DNA of 64,000 nucleotides from Enterobacter hormaechei subsp. xiangfangensis (GTDB lineage Bacteria > Pseudomonadota > Gammaproteobacteria > Enterobacterales > Enterobacteriaceae), in the NCBI RefSeq assembly GCF_001729785.1, contig NZ_CP017183.1, forward strand, positions 4,526,001-4,590,000. The letters are read 5' to 3'. Below, one piece after another: positions 1 through 10,284 of this stretch. A program made the position numbers and the translations under genes. The notes under the pieces are model-generated. The model searched no databases. It saw only the letters and a program-made list of their open reading frames with translations, and was not told the DNA's origin. How positions within the stretch are numbered: the stretch's first letter is position 1; the number at the start of each line of letters is the position of its first letter.

Positions 1-92
1 TGGATCAGCTGCACGGTCAAACAGTTAGCAGTGGGTCACGGCTACTGGATTGTGAGCTAATTGTGCGCGGCTCTACCCAGGCATTAACTTAA
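1..92 (+). CDS. cytR: CytR transcriptional repressor, C-terminal end (partial)
   Basis: Reading from base 3, the last 29 codons give a peptide ending SGSRLLDCELIVRGSTQALT before TAA at 90-92. This matches my memory of the C-terminus of CytR, the LacI-family repressor of nucleoside uptake and catabolism, whose gene precedes ftsN in E. coli. Only the extreme end of the effector-binding domain is present; the rest lies outside the window. The position directly upstream of ftsN on the same strand supports the call. Confidence 0.85.
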   Translation, partial: DQLHGQTVSSGSRLLDCELIVRGSTQALT

Positions 93-184
93 AGTAAATA
101 CCTTTCGACACCCTTATCTGGTCAAAGCCCCGTCGCTTAAGTAACATGGCGGGCTGACGAACGAATAAATACAGCGAAACGATA

Positions 185-1153
185 GTGGCACAACGAGATT
201 ATGTACGTCGCGGCCAGCCGGCACCTTCGCGACGCAAAAAGAGTAGTTCAAAAAGCAAGCAACGTAGCCTGTCTGCTGTCTCCCCAGCCATGGTCGCCAT
301 TGCTGCGGCCGTGCTGGTGGCCTTTATTGGCGGCCTCTACTTCATTACGCATCATAAAAAAGAAGAGTCTGAAGCCCTTCAGGGTAACAAGGTCGTCGGC
401 AACGGCCTTCCTCCTAAGCCTGAAGAGCGCTGGCGCTACATTAAAGAGCTGGAAAGCCGCCAGCCTGGCGTACGTGCGCCTACCGAGCCTTCTGCCGGGG
501 GTGAAGTGAAGAATGCCGATCAGCTGACGGACGAACAGCGTCAATTGCTCGCTCAGATGCAGGCGGACATGCGCCAGCAGCCTACGCAGTTGAACGAAGT
601 GCCGTGGAACGAACAAACCCCGGCGCAGCGTCAGCAAACATTGCAGCGCCAGCGTCAGGCTCAGCAGCAAACGCAACAGCAGCAGTGGACGCAGACGCAG
701 CCGGTACAGCAGCCGCGTTCACAACCGCAGCAGCAGACGCGTACCGTACAAACTCAGCCTGTCCAGCAGCAACCGAAGGCGCAGCCGCAGAAGCAAACGG
801 CACAGCCGTATCAGGATCTGTTGCAGACGCCTGCGCATACCACTGCGCAACAGCCAAAAACGCAGCAGGCTGCGCCGGTCACCAAAGAGACCGAGGTGCC
901 GAAGCAGACGGCTGAGAAAAAAGATGAACGCCGCTGGATGGTTCAGTGCGGTTCGTTTAAAGGCGCCGAACAGGCAGAAACGGTGCGTGCTCAGCTGGCA
1001 TTTGAAGGATTTGACTCACGCATTACCACCAATAACGGCTGGAATCGCGTAGTGATTGGACCGGTCAAAGGCAAAGAAAACGCAGACGGCACCATTTCCC
1101 GTTTGAAAGTGGCTGGCCACACAAACTGCATTCGACTCGCCTCCGGGGGTTGA
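185..1153 (+). CDS. ftsN: Cell division protein FtsN
   Basis: Bitopic inner-membrane protein that triggers septal peptidoglycan synthesis by acting on FtsA in the cytoplasm and FtsQLB/FtsWI in the periplasm. The 322-residue product starts at GTG 185 (MAQRDYVRR). It has a basic cytoplasmic tail, one membrane segment at about 35-55, and the essential periplasmic helix with W83, Y85 and L89 (RWRYIKEL). A long Gln-rich linker covers about 110-240. A C-terminal SPOR domain follows from about 250, with a Cys in WMVQCGSF and one in HTNCIRL, likely the known disulfide pair. Length is close to the E. coli protein (319). The stop codon overlaps the -35 element of the hslVU promoter. Confidence 0.97.
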   Translation: MAQRDYVRRGQPAPSRRKKSSSKSKQRSLSAVSPAMVAIAAAVLVAFIGGLYFITHHKKEESEALQGNKVVGNGLPPKPEERWRYIKELESRQPGVRAPTEPSAGGEVKNADQLTDEQRQLLAQMQADMRQQPTQLNEVPWNEQTPAQRQQTLQRQRQAQQQTQQQQWTQTQPVQQPRSQPQQQTRTVQTQPVQQQPKAQPQKQTAQPYQDLLQTPAHTTAQQPKTQQAAPVTKETEVPKQTAEKKDERRWMVQCGSFKGAEQAETVRAQLAFEGFDSRITTNNGWNRVVIGPVKGKENADGTISRLKVAGHTNCIRLASGG

Positions 1154-1176
1154 AACCCCCAAAATCCCCCCCATCT
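1150..1176 (+). promoter_or_regulatory. Sigma-32 heat-shock promoter of hslVU
   Basis: TTGAAA at 1150-1155 and CCCCATCT at 1169-1176 are separated by 13 bases, matching the RpoH consensus (CTTGAAA, 11-16 bases, CCCCATNT). The -35 lies across the ftsN stop codon (1151-1153). A start near 1182 would give a leader of roughly 65 bases before hslV. HslVU is a known heat-shock operon, so site and context agree. Confidence 0.85.
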
Positions 1177-1188
1177 ATCATTTAATTC

Positions 1189-1212
1189 AGCCCTGAGCAC
1201 AGGCTCAGGGCT
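1189..1212 (+). promoter_or_regulatory. Stem-loop in the hslVU mRNA leader
   Basis: AGCCCTGAGC (1189-1198) pairs perfectly with GCTCAGGGCT (1203-1212) around a 4-base loop. It could be read as an ftsN terminator, but the following bases (TCTGTTTCC) are a poor U-tract, and the hairpin lies just inside the predicted hslVU transcript. From memory, the E. coli hslVU leader carries a stem-loop that stabilises the mRNA. I prefer that reading. Confidence 0.65.
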
Positions 1213-1247
1213 TCTGTTTCCCGAATCTGTAACCAGGGGGTCTGCTC

Positions 1248-1778
1248 GTGACAACAATAGTAAGTGTACGCCGTAACGGCCAGGTGGTAATTGCCGGTGA
1301 TGGCCAGGCCACGCTGGGTAATACCGTCATGAAAGGCAACGTGAAGAAAGTACGTCGTCTTTATAACGACAAAGTGATCGCCGGTTTCGCAGGCGGCACG
1401 GCTGATGCCTTCACGCTGTTTGAACTGTTTGAACGCAAACTGGAAATGCATCAGGGTCATCTGGTGAAAGCCGCCGTTGAGCTGGCAAAAGACTGGCGTA
1501 CCGACCGCATGCTACGCAAGCTCGAAGCGCTGCTGGCCGTGGCTGACGAAAACGCCTCGCTGATCATCACCGGTAACGGCGACGTAGTTCAGCCTGAAAA
1601 CGACCTGATTGCCATCGGCTCTGGCGGCCCGTACGCCCAGGCCGCAGCCCGTGCGCTGTTGGAAAATACCGACATGAACGCGCGCGATATCGCGGTGAAA
1701 GCGTTGGATATTGCAGGTGATATCTGCATCTATACCAACCACAATCACACCATCGAAGAATTACCGTCTAAAGCGTAA
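1248..1778 (+). CDS. hslV: HslV, peptidase subunit of the HslVU protease
   Basis: Proteasome-beta-like threonine peptidase that forms a double hexamer capped by HslU and degrades regulators such as SulA and misfolded proteins in the cytoplasm. The 176-residue product starts at GTG 1248 as [12 protein letters not shown]. Removal of Met exposes Thr2, the catalytic nucleophile. [15 protein letters not shown] is the conserved N-terminal block, and the length is that of the family. The gene is 9 bases upstream of hslU and shares its heat-shock promoter. Confidence 0.97.
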   Translation: MTTIVSVRRNGQVVIAGDGQATLGNTVMKGNVKKVRRLYNDKVIAGFAGGTADAFTLFELFERKLEMHQGHLVKAAVELAKDWRTDRMLRKLEALLAVADENASLIITGNGDVVQPENDLIAIGSGGPYAQAAARALLENTDMNARDIAVKALDIAGDICIYTNHNHTIEELPSKA

Positions 1779-1787
1779 GGATCGCCC

Positions 1788-3119
1788 ATGTCTGAAATGA
1801 CCCCACGCGAAATTGTCAGCGAACTGAACAAACACATTATCGGCCAGGACAATGCCAAGCGCTCCGTGGCTATCGCACTGCGTAACCGCTGGCGTCGCAT
1901 GCAGCTCGACGAAGAGCTTCGCCACGAAGTGACGCCAAAAAATATTCTGATGATCGGCCCGACCGGTGTGGGTAAAACCGAAATCGCCCGTCGTCTGGCC
2001 AAACTGGCTAACGCGCCGTTCATCAAAGTTGAAGCCACTAAGTTCACCGAAGTGGGCTATGTGGGTAAAGAAGTGGACTCCATCATCCGCGATCTGACCG
2101 ATTCGGCGATTAAGATGGTGCGCGTCCAGGCGATTGAGAAAAACCGCTATCGCGCCGAAGAGATGGCCGAAGAGCGTATTCTCGACGTGCTGATCCCACC
2201 GGCAAAAAACAACTGGGGACAGGCTGAACAGCAGTCTGAACCTTCTGCTGCGCGTCAGGCATTCCGCAAAAAACTGCGCGAAGGCGAGCTGGACGATAAA
2301 GAGATTGAGATCGATCTCGCTGCCGCGCCAATGGGCGTGGAAATTATGGCGCCTCCGGGCATGGAAGAGATGACCAGCCAGTTGCAGTCCATGTTCCAGA
2401 ACCTGGGCGGGCAGAAGCAGAAAGCGCGTAAGCTGAAAATCAAAGACGCGATGAAGCTGCTGATTGAAGAAGAAGCCGCGAAGCTGGTTAACCCGGAGGA
2501 GCTGAAACAGGACGCTATCGACGCGGTTGAGCAGCACGGTATCGTGTTTATCGACGAAATCGACAAAATCTGTAAGCGCGGCAACGCGTCCGGCCCGGAT
2601 GTCTCCCGCGAAGGCGTTCAGCGCGACCTGCTGCCGCTGGTGGAAGGATGCACCGTCTCCACCAAGCACGGCATGGTTAAAACTGACCACATTCTGTTTA
2701 TCGCCTCCGGTGCGTTCCAGATTGCCAGCCCGTCTGACCTGATCCCGGAACTCCAGGGTCGTCTGCCAATCCGCGTTGAGTTGCAGGCGCTGACCACCGA
2801 AGATTTCGAACGTATCCTGACTGAGCCAAACGCTTCTGTGACCGTACAGTACAAAGCGCTGATGGCGACCGAAGGCGTGAACATTGAATTTACCGATGAC
2901 GGTATCAAGCGCATCGCCCAGGCCGCGTGGCAGGTCAACGAAACCACCGAGAACATCGGTGCGCGTCGTCTGCACACCGTGCTGGAACGCCTGATGGAAG
3001 ACATCTCTTATGATGCGAGCGACCTTAACGGTCAAAGCATTACCATTGACGCAGACTATGTGGGCAAACACCTGGATGCGTTAGTGGCAGATGAAGATCT
3101 GAGCCGTTTTATTCTATAA
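1788..3119 (+). CDS. hslU: HslU, ATPase subunit of the HslVU protease
   Basis: AAA+ unfoldase that recognises, unfolds and feeds substrates to HslV. The protein has 443 residues, the usual size. It shows Walker A GPTGVGKT at 57-64, Walker B with [10 protein letters not shown] near 250-260, an inserted helical I-domain (about 110-245) that handles substrate, and a C-terminal AAA small domain. The tail ends SRFIL, the segment that docks into HslV to activate it. The start ATG at 1788 has TAAGG just upstream. A strong terminator follows. Confidence 0.97.
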   Translation: MSEMTPREIVSELNKHIIGQDNAKRSVAIALRNRWRRMQLDEELRHEVTPKNILMIGPTGVGKTEIARRLAKLANAPFIKVEATKFTEVGYVGKEVDSIIRDLTDSAIKMVRVQAIEKNRYRAEEMAEERILDVLIPPAKNNWGQAEQQSEPSAARQAFRKKLREGELDDKEIEIDLAAAPMGVEIMAPPGMEEMTSQLQSMFQNLGGQKQKARKLKIKDAMKLLIEEEAAKLVNPEELKQDAIDAVEQHGIVFIDEIDKICKRGNASGPDVSREGVQRDLLPLVEGCTVSTKHGMVKTDHILFIASGAFQIASPSDLIPELQGRLPIRVELQALTTEDFERILTEPNASVTVQYKALMATEGVNIEFTDDGIKRIAQAAWQVNETTENIGARRLHTVLERLMEDISYDASDLNGQSITIDADYVGKHLDALVADEDLSRFIL

Positions 3120-3148
3120 TCGCGTTCAATGCATTTTCATCACTGTTG

Positions 3149-3175
3149 ATGGGGGCTATGGCCCCCATTTTTATT
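3149..3175 (+). terminator. Rho-independent terminator of hslVU
   Basis: An 8-bp stem, ATGGGGGC (3149-3156) with GCCCCCAT (3161-3168), is followed by a T-run. It lies 30 bases after the hslU stop codon. Confidence 0.85.
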
Positions 3176-3187
3176 GGCTAAATAACT

Positions 3188-4108
3188 ATGACTGATATCA
3201 GCCGTACACAGGCGTGGCTCGAAAGTCTGCGCCCTAAAACGCTTCCTCTGGCTTTTGCCGCCATTATTGTCGGTACCACGCTTGCCTGGTGGCAGGGTCA
3301 TTTCGATCCGCTGGTAGCAGGCCTGGCGCTTGTCACCGCCGGGCTGCTGCAAATCCTCTCTAATCTCGCCAATGATTACGGCGATGCGGTAAAGGGCAGC
3401 GACAAGCCTGACCGTATCGGGCCGCTGCGCGGGATGCAAAAAGGGGTGATTACCCAGGCACAGATGAAACGGGCGCTGATTATCACCGTGGTATTGATTT
3501 GCCTGTCCGGGCTGGCGCTGGTGACGGTCGCGTCGAAAACCACCAGTGATTTCATTGGCTTCCTGGTGCTGGGCTTGCTTGCCATTATTGCAGCCATTAC
3601 CTATACCGTCGGGACGCGTCCTTACGGGTATATTGGTCTGGGCGACATCTCCGTGCTGGTGTTCTTCGGCTGGCTGAGCGTGATGGGAAGCTGGTACTTG
3701 CAGGCGCATACGGTGATACCTGCCCTGTTCCTGCCGGCGACCGCCTGCGGTCTGCTGGCGACGGCGGTGCTGAATATCAATAACCTGCGCGACATCGACA
3801 GCGACCGCGAGAACGGTAAAAACACGCTGGCCGTGCGTCTGGGTCCTGTAAATGCACGCCGCTATCACGCCTTCCTGCTCATCGGCGCGCTGGTCTGCCT
3901 GGCACTGTTCAATCTGATCTCTCTGCACAGCCTGTGGGGCTGGCTGTTTGTGCTCGCCGCACCGCTGCTGATTAAGCAGGCCCGCTATGTCATGCGTGAA
4001 CGCAGCCCGGCCGCCATGCCACCGATGCTGGAACGTACGGTAAAAGGCGCGTTACTGACTAACCTGCTGTTCGTCATCGGGATTGTCTTAAGCCAGACGC
4101 TGAGTTAG
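3188..4108 (+). CDS. menA: 1,4-dihydroxy-2-naphthoate polyprenyltransferase MenA
   Basis: UbiA-superfamily integral membrane enzyme that attaches an octaprenyl chain to 1,4-dihydroxy-2-naphthoate with loss of CO2, giving demethylmenaquinone. The 306-residue protein has about nine hydrophobic segments. It carries the two Asp-rich, Mg-diphosphate-binding motifs of the family: NDYGDAVKGSD near residue 62 and DIDSDRENGKNT near 200. Length matches E. coli MenA (308). It starts just after the hslVU terminator, so it probably has its own promoter. Confidence 0.96.
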   Translation: MTDISRTQAWLESLRPKTLPLAFAAIIVGTTLAWWQGHFDPLVAGLALVTAGLLQILSNLANDYGDAVKGSDKPDRIGPLRGMQKGVITQAQMKRALIITVVLICLSGLALVTVASKTTSDFIGFLVLGLLAIIAAITYTVGTRPYGYIGLGDISVLVFFGWLSVMGSWYLQAHTVIPALFLPATACGLLATAVLNINNLRDIDSDRENGKNTLAVRLGPVNARRYHAFLLIGALVCLALFNLISLHSLWGWLFVLAAPLLIKQARYVMRERSPAAMPPMLERTVKGALLTNLLFVIGIVLSQTLS

Positions 4109-4138
4109 CTGACAAATATCAATTAACAATTGATGATT

Positions 4139-4168
4139 TTGCCAACAACGCATTTCGCACGATATACT
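4139..4168 (+). promoter_or_regulatory. Candidate rraA promoter
   Basis: TTGCCA (4139-4144) and TATACT (4163-4168) are spaced by 18 bases, 32 bases before the rraA start codon. Fits a sigma-70/sigma-S promoter. A short inverted repeat (ATCAATT, AAC, AATTGAT at 4118-4134) lies just upstream and may be a weak menA terminator. Confidence 0.55.
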
Positions 4169-4200
4169 GAACACATTCGCAGCAACAGAGCGTTAAACCT

Positions 4201-4686
4201 ATGAAATACGATACCTCCGAGCTTTGTGACATCTACCAGGAAGATGTCAACGTCGTTGAACCCCTGTTCTCCAACTTTGGTGGACGGTCGTCGTTTGGCG
4301 GACAAATCATCACGGTGAAATGTTTCGAGGACAACGGGTTGCTGTACGATCTGCTCGAAGAGAACGGTCGTGGCCGCGTTCTGCTGGTGGATGGTGGCGG
4401 TTCAGTGCGCCGTGCACTGATCGATGCGGACCTCGCTCGCCTTGCGGTGCAAAACGAGTGGGAAGGGATTGTGGTCTACGGCTCCGTGCGCCAGGTGGAC
4501 GATCTGGAAGATCTGGATATCGGTATTCAGGCCATTGCCGCCATTCCGGTTGGCGCAGCGGGTGAAGGCATCGGCGAAAGCGACGTGCGCGTTAACTTCG
4601 GCGGCGTGACCTTCTTCTCGGGTGACCACCTTTATGCTGACAATACCGGCATTATCCTTTCTGAGGATGCGCTGGATATTGAGTAG
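4201..4686 (+). CDS. rraA: Ribonuclease E activity regulator RraA
   Basis: Trimeric protein that binds the C-terminal scaffold of RNase E and inhibits its cleavage of mRNA; earlier annotated as a MenG methyltransferase. The 161-residue sequence [20 protein letters not shown] is nearly that of E. coli RraA, and the length is the same. The fold belongs to the HMG/CHA aldolase-like RraA family, with the GGRSSFGG and [11 protein letters not shown] blocks visible. It stands alone between menA and the oppositely oriented zapB. Confidence 0.96.
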   Translation: MKYDTSELCDIYQEDVNVVEPLFSNFGGRSSFGGQIITVKCFEDNGLLYDLLEENGRGRVLLVDGGGSVRRALIDADLARLAVQNEWEGIVVYGSVRQVDDLEDLDIGIQAIAAIPVGAAGEGIGESDVRVNFGGVTFFSGDHLYADNTGIILSEDALDIE

Positions 4687-4714
4687 TTAATCGGTAAGCG
4701 AGATGCATAAAAAA

Positions 4715-4742
4715 GCCGGGTGGCGGCTACGCCTTACCCGGC
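4715..4742. repeat. REP element between rraA and zapB
   Basis: Palindrome of the GCCGGGTGGCG ... CGCCTTACCCGGC type between two convergent genes, where it may also act as a terminator or mRNA stabiliser. Confidence 0.8.
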
Positions 4743-4766
4743 CTGTTCAATTCATTCCCAAGGAAA

Positions 4767-5039
<273 letters not shown>

Positions 5040-5259
5040 TTAACGTAAACGCGCACAACATATGTTCCGATTGTATGGAGCGCCGTCGCCCCTGTCCAGC
5101 GGCATGCCACGCAGATCGTGGTTTGCAACACTTTTCGGCCTCGTCCTGGTGCGTTCGCCGCATATACCCCTAAGTTGTTAACCCATAAGTTAAAGAAATG
5201 ATTCAACCCACAATCATTACCTGATGCAAAAACGCGCTTTATGGCGCGAAAACGCTCAT

Positions 5260-5323
5260 TTTATTGACACAGACCACACATTTCGATTTCGATATTTCTC
5301 GTTTGTGCTCGTTAACGATAAAT
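5260..5323 (+). promoter_or_regulatory. glpFK control region with GlpR operator
   Basis: The 399-base zapB-glpF gap (5007-5405) has no gene. At 5304-5323 a GlpR-like site has the palindromic core TCGTTAACGA (5309-5318), agreeing with the WATGTTCGWTAWCGAACATW consensus. A weaker match (TTTCGATTTCGATATT) lies at 5281-5296, and TTGACA near 5264 may be a -35. The stretch resembles the E. coli glpF upstream region as I remember it. The rest of the gap includes a small inverted repeat (CGCGC/GCGCG near 5230) and shows nothing else I can name. Confidence 0.6.
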
Positions 5324-5405
5324 TAACACTATGTCTACAGGGCATCGTGACTGTCACGGGCGGTCACGCAAACAATAAACATTACTCTTTTGCAGGATTC
5401 CGATT

Positions 5406-6251
5406 ATGAGTCAGACATCAACCTTAAAAGGCCAGTGCATTGCCGAGTTCCTGGGTACCGGGTTGTTGATATTCTTCGGAGTAGGCTGTGTCGCTGCACT
5501 GAAAGTGGCGGGTGCCAGTTTTGGTCAGTGGGAAATCAGTATTATCTGGGGTCTGGGCGTGGCGATGGCCATCTACCTGACCGCAGGGGTTTCCGGCGCA
5601 CATCTTAACCCGGCGGTGACCATCGCGTTGTGGCTATTCGCGTGCTTTGACGGACGCAAAGTTGTTCCTTTCATCATTTCGCAATTTGCCGGCGCCTTTT
5701 GCGCAGCGGCGTTAGTTTACGGGCTTTATTACAATCTTTTCATCGACTTCGAACAGACGCATCATATGGTGCGTGGCAGTGTCGAAAGTCTGGATCTGGC
5801 AGGCATTTTCTCAACGTATCCGAATCCGCATATCAATTTTGTGCAGGCGTTCGCAGTTGAAATGGTGATTACCGCTATTCTGATGGGCGTCATTATGGCG
5901 CTGGGCGACGACGGAAACGGCATTCCGCGCGGCCCGCTGGCACCACTTCTGATTGGCCTTCTGATTGCGGTGATTGGCGCATCCATGGGTCCGCTGACCG
6001 GTTTTGCGATGAATCCGGCGCGTGACCTGGGTCCAAAAACCTTCGCCTTCTTTGCGGGATGGGGCGATGTCGCCTTCACGGGCGGCAAAGACATTCCTTA
6101 CTTCCTGGTTCCGCTGTTCGGGCCAATTGTAGGGGCGGCACTGGGCGCATTCGGCTATCGCAAATTAATTGGTCGCCACTTACCGTGCGACACCTGTGTG
6201 GAAGAGGAAAAAGAGACAACTTCCACCACACAACAAAAAGCTTCGCTGTAA
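5406..6251 (+). CDS. glpF: Glycerol facilitator GlpF (aquaglyceroporin)
   Basis: Inner-membrane MIP-family channel for facilitated diffusion of glycerol. The protein has 281 residues, the length of E. coli GlpF. It shows six membrane segments and both half-membrane pore loops: HLNPAVT (NPA at 68-70) and GFAMNPARD (NPA near 203). The Arg after the second NPA belongs to the selectivity filter. A good ribosome site (GCAGGA) precedes ATG 5406. It is followed after 21 bases by glpK, so entry and phosphorylation are co-transcribed. Confidence 0.97.
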   Translation: MSQTSTLKGQCIAEFLGTGLLIFFGVGCVAALKVAGASFGQWEISIIWGLGVAMAIYLTAGVSGAHLNPAVTIALWLFACFDGRKVVPFIISQFAGAFCAAALVYGLYYNLFIDFEQTHHMVRGSVESLDLAGIFSTYPNPHINFVQAFAVEMVITAILMGVIMALGDDGNGIPRGPLAPLLIGLLIAVIGASMGPLTGFAMNPARDLGPKTFAFFAGWGDVAFTGGKDIPYFLVPLFGPIVGAALGAFGYRKLIGRHLPCDTCVEEEKETTSTTQQKASL

Positions 6252-7781
<1,530 letters not shown>

Positions 7782-7790
7782 GCCTATATT

Positions 7791-7824
7791 CCCTCTCCCC
7801 TGGGGAGAGGGTTAGGGTGAGGGG
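7791..7824. repeat. CCCTCTCCC-type palindromic repeat, half form
   Basis: CCCTCTCCCC at 7791-7800 and GGGGAGAGGG at 7802-7811 form a near-perfect hairpin, followed by TTAGGGTGAGGGG. The same unit occurs at 15161-15192 in reverse orientation and at 29705-29750 as a complete palindrome. Here it lies between glpK and glpX and could attenuate read-through. Confidence 0.75.
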
Positions 7825-7904
7825 CTCCAACCGCACCGGTCCCCTCGACCCTCCCCACTCTGTGATAAACTTCGTGCAATTCCTTTTGATTGTACGAGTA
7901 CCTC

Positions 7905-8915
7905 ATGAAACGTGAACTTGCTATCGAGTTTTCCCGCGTCACCGAAGCTGCCGCCCTCGCAGGCTACAAGTGGCTGGGCCGTGGCGACAAAAATACCGCA
8001 GACGGCGCAGCCGTCCACGCCATGCGCATTGTGCTTAACCAGGTCAACATCGACGGCACTATCGTCATCGGTGAAGGCGAGATCGACGAAGCGCCGATGC
8101 TCTACATCGGTGAAAAGGTCGGGACCGGCAAAGGCGATGCGGTGGATATCGCGGTCGACCCGATCGAAGGCACGCGCATGACGGCGATGGGCCAGGCCAA
8201 CGCGCTGGCGGTACTGGCGGTGGGCGATAAGGGCTGCTTCCTCAACGCGCCCGATATGTATATGGAAAAGCTGATCGTCGGTCCTGGCGCTAAAGGCGCT
8301 ATCGACCTTAGTCTGCCGCTGGACGCCAACCTGCGCAATATCGCTGCGGCGCTGGGTAAAGCGCTCAGCGAACTCACCGTGACCATTCTGGCAAAACCGC
8401 GCCACGACGCCACCATCGCGTACCTGCAAACGCTTGGCGTGCGCGTATTTGCTATTCCGGATGGCGACGTTGCCGCCTCTATTCTGACCTGCATGCCTGA
8501 CAGCGAAGTCGACGTGCTTTACGGCATCGGCGGCGCGCCGGAGGGTGTGGTCTCTGCGGCAGTGATCCGCGCGCTGGACGGCGATATGCAGGCGCGTCTG
8601 CTGCCACGCCATGAGGTGAAAGGCGACAGCGACGAGAACCTTCGCATTGGTGCAGACGAACTGGCGCGCTGCGCGGCGATGGGCATCGAGGCCAATAAAG
8701 TGCTCGCGCTAAACGAGATGGCCCGCAGCGATAACGTGGTCTTCTCCGCAACCGGCATCACCAAAGGCGATCTGCTGGACGGCATCACCCGCAAGGGCAA
8801 CATGGCCACCACTGAAACCCTGCTGATCCGCGGTAAATCCCGCACTATTCGCCGCATTAAGTCCATTCATTATCTCGATCGTAAAGATCCGGACGTACAG
8901 ACGCACATTCTGTAA
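7905..8915 (+). CDS. glpX: Class II fructose-1,6-bisphosphatase GlpX
   Basis: Mn-dependent phosphatase converting fructose 1,6-bisphosphate to fructose 6-phosphate, a gluconeogenic step during growth on glycerol. The product has 336 residues from ATG 7905 (MKRELAIEFSRV), matching E. coli GlpX in length. Family motifs include GEGEIDEAPM, the metal site AVDPIEGTRM near 83-92, and YGIGGAPEGVVSAA. An upstream TTG at 7890 is in frame but ATG 7905 fits the family. It is separated from glpK by the repeat at 7791 and may have its own promoter. Confidence 0.96.
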   Translation: MKRELAIEFSRVTEAAALAGYKWLGRGDKNTADGAAVHAMRIVLNQVNIDGTIVIGEGEIDEAPMLYIGEKVGTGKGDAVDIAVDPIEGTRMTAMGQANALAVLAVGDKGCFLNAPDMYMEKLIVGPGAKGAIDLSLPLDANLRNIAAALGKALSELTVTILAKPRHDATIAYLQTLGVRVFAIPDGDVAASILTCMPDSEVDVLYGIGGAPEGVVSAAVIRALDGDMQARLLPRHEVKGDSDENLRIGADELARCAAMGIEANKVLALNEMARSDNVVFSATGITKGDLLDGITRKGNMATTETLLIRGKSRTIRRIKSIHYLDRKDPDVQTHIL

Positions 8916-9011
8916 AACCGTTTGATCGATAGAGCTTTCCGGCCCGAATGGGCTGGAAATGTTTCCCACAAGTACGGAAGATAGAAGAGAGAAACAGCAC
9001 AGGAGAAGATC

Positions 9012-9758
9012 ATGGCGGACTGGGTAACAGGTAAAGTCACAAAGGTACAGTTCTGGACCGATGCGCTATTTAGCCTCACGCTGCACGCTCCCGTTCATCC
9101 GTTTACTGCCGGGCAGTTTGCCAAACTCGGGCTGGATATCGACGGTGAACGCGTACAGCGCGCCTACTCTTACGTTAATGCGCCTGATAACCCGGACCTT
9201 GAGTTCTATCTGGTCACCGTCCCGGACGGTAAGCTCAGCCCGCGCCTCGCTGCGCTGAAGCCAGGCGATGAAGTGCAGATTGTCTCCGACGCGGCGGGGT
9301 TCTTCGTGCTGGATGAAATCCCCGACTGTGACACGCTCTGGATGCTGGCGACCGGCACGGCCATCGGCCCGTATCTTTCCATTCTGCAATACGGCAAAGA
9401 TCTGGAGCGCTTTAAAAATATCGTGCTGGTTCACGCCGCGCGCTACGCCGCAGACCTGAGCTATTTGCCGCAGATGCAGGCGCTGGAACAGCGATATGGC
9501 GGAAAGTTAAAAATTCAGACGGTGGTCAGCCGCGAAACCGCAGCTGGCTCGTTAACCGGTCGCGTTCCGGCGTTGATTGAAAGCGGCGCGCTGGAAGAGG
9601 CGGTGGGTTTACCGATGAATACCGAAACCAGCCATGTGATGCTGTGCGGTAACCCGCAGATGGTACGCGATACGCAGCAGCTGCTGAAAGATACCCGACA
9701 GATGACGAAGCACCTTCGCCGCCGGCCGGGCCACATGACCGCTGAACACTACTGGTGA
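9012..9758 (+). CDS. fpr: Ferredoxin/flavodoxin-NADP+ reductase Fpr
   Basis: Soluble FAD enzyme passing electrons between NADPH and flavodoxin or ferredoxin, used in radical-enzyme activation and the oxidative stress response. The product has 248 residues. RAYSYVNAP near 50 is the FAD-binding RxYS motif, and ATGTAIGPYLS near 115 belongs to the NADP-binding part. The chain ends in an aromatic residue (HYW), typical of this class. AGGAGAAG precedes ATG 9012. The stop codon abuts that of yiiR on the other strand. Confidence 0.96.
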   Translation: MADWVTGKVTKVQFWTDALFSLTLHAPVHPFTAGQFAKLGLDIDGERVQRAYSYVNAPDNPDLEFYLVTVPDGKLSPRLAALKPGDEVQIVSDAAGFFVLDEIPDCDTLWMLATGTAIGPYLSILQYGKDLERFKNIVLVHAARYAADLSYLPQMQALEQRYGGKLKIQTVVSRETAAGSLTGRVPALIESGALEEAVGLPMNTETSHVMLCGNPQMVRDTQQLLKDTRQMTKHLRRRPGHMTAEHYW

Positions 9759-10178
9759 TCAGCGGTACTTCACCTCAAGGGTATCTTTACCATATTTGTT
9801 CTCGCTCTGGGTGCCGATAAACGCGCCCAGTTCGACAACCATCATCACAAAGATAACCGTCGGCAGCAGTCTGCCCACCACCCATGGGAGGATTGAGGGC
9901 AGCAATGACCAGTTCCCCGCCACCAGCATCCACGCCAGGATAATCAGGAAAGCCCATGCGCCGGAGCGGCCACGATCGTGCAGACGTTTCACCACCACGG
10001 CGGCGGTTGGCCACAGTAAACAGACCAGCGCAAATGCCGCGGTTTGCGTGCTCAGCCATGCGTTGTAGGCAACAAAAAACAGAAGCAGCATGGCGACAAC
10101 CCACGTTGCAATCCAGATCCAGAAGTCACGGCGCCCAATACGCCCTTTGAATGAAAACAGCCACTGCTGTATGGTCAT
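9759..10178 (-). CDS. yiiR: DUF805 inner-membrane protein YiiR
   Basis: Small membrane protein of unknown function, 139 residues from ATG 10178 with AAGGAACC upstream. It shows the DUF805 hallmark FSFKGRIGRRDFWIW near the N-terminus, then about four hydrophobic segments. E. coli YiiR occupies the same place near tpiA. The yiiS and uspD genes that accompany it in E. coli are absent. An in-frame start at 10238 would add 20 residues unlike the family. No function can be stated from sequence. Confidence 0.85.
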   Translation of the reverse strand: MTIQQWLFSFKGRIGRRDFWIWIATWVVAMLLLFFVAYNAWLSTQTAAFALVCLLWPTAAVVVKRLHDRGRSGAWAFLIILAWMLVAGNWSLLPSILPWVVGRLLPTVIFVMMVVELGAFIGTQSENKYGKDTLEVKYR

Positions 10179-10284
10179 GTAAGGTTCCTTATTATTGTTT
10201 AGCCCGCATTTTACCCTGGAGTTGTGACCTTTTGACAAGCCGACCAGATATCGTTTTAATCATGGGCAATGACGGCCAGGGGCA

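Noticed and set aside
1189..1212. ftsN terminator
   Set aside because: The hairpin lacks a proper U-tract and lies inside the predicted hslVU leader, just after a sigma-32 promoter.
1761..3071. 436-codon minus-strand open frame opposite hslU
   Set aside because: Shadow of hslU codon bias; no recognisable motif and no ribosome site.
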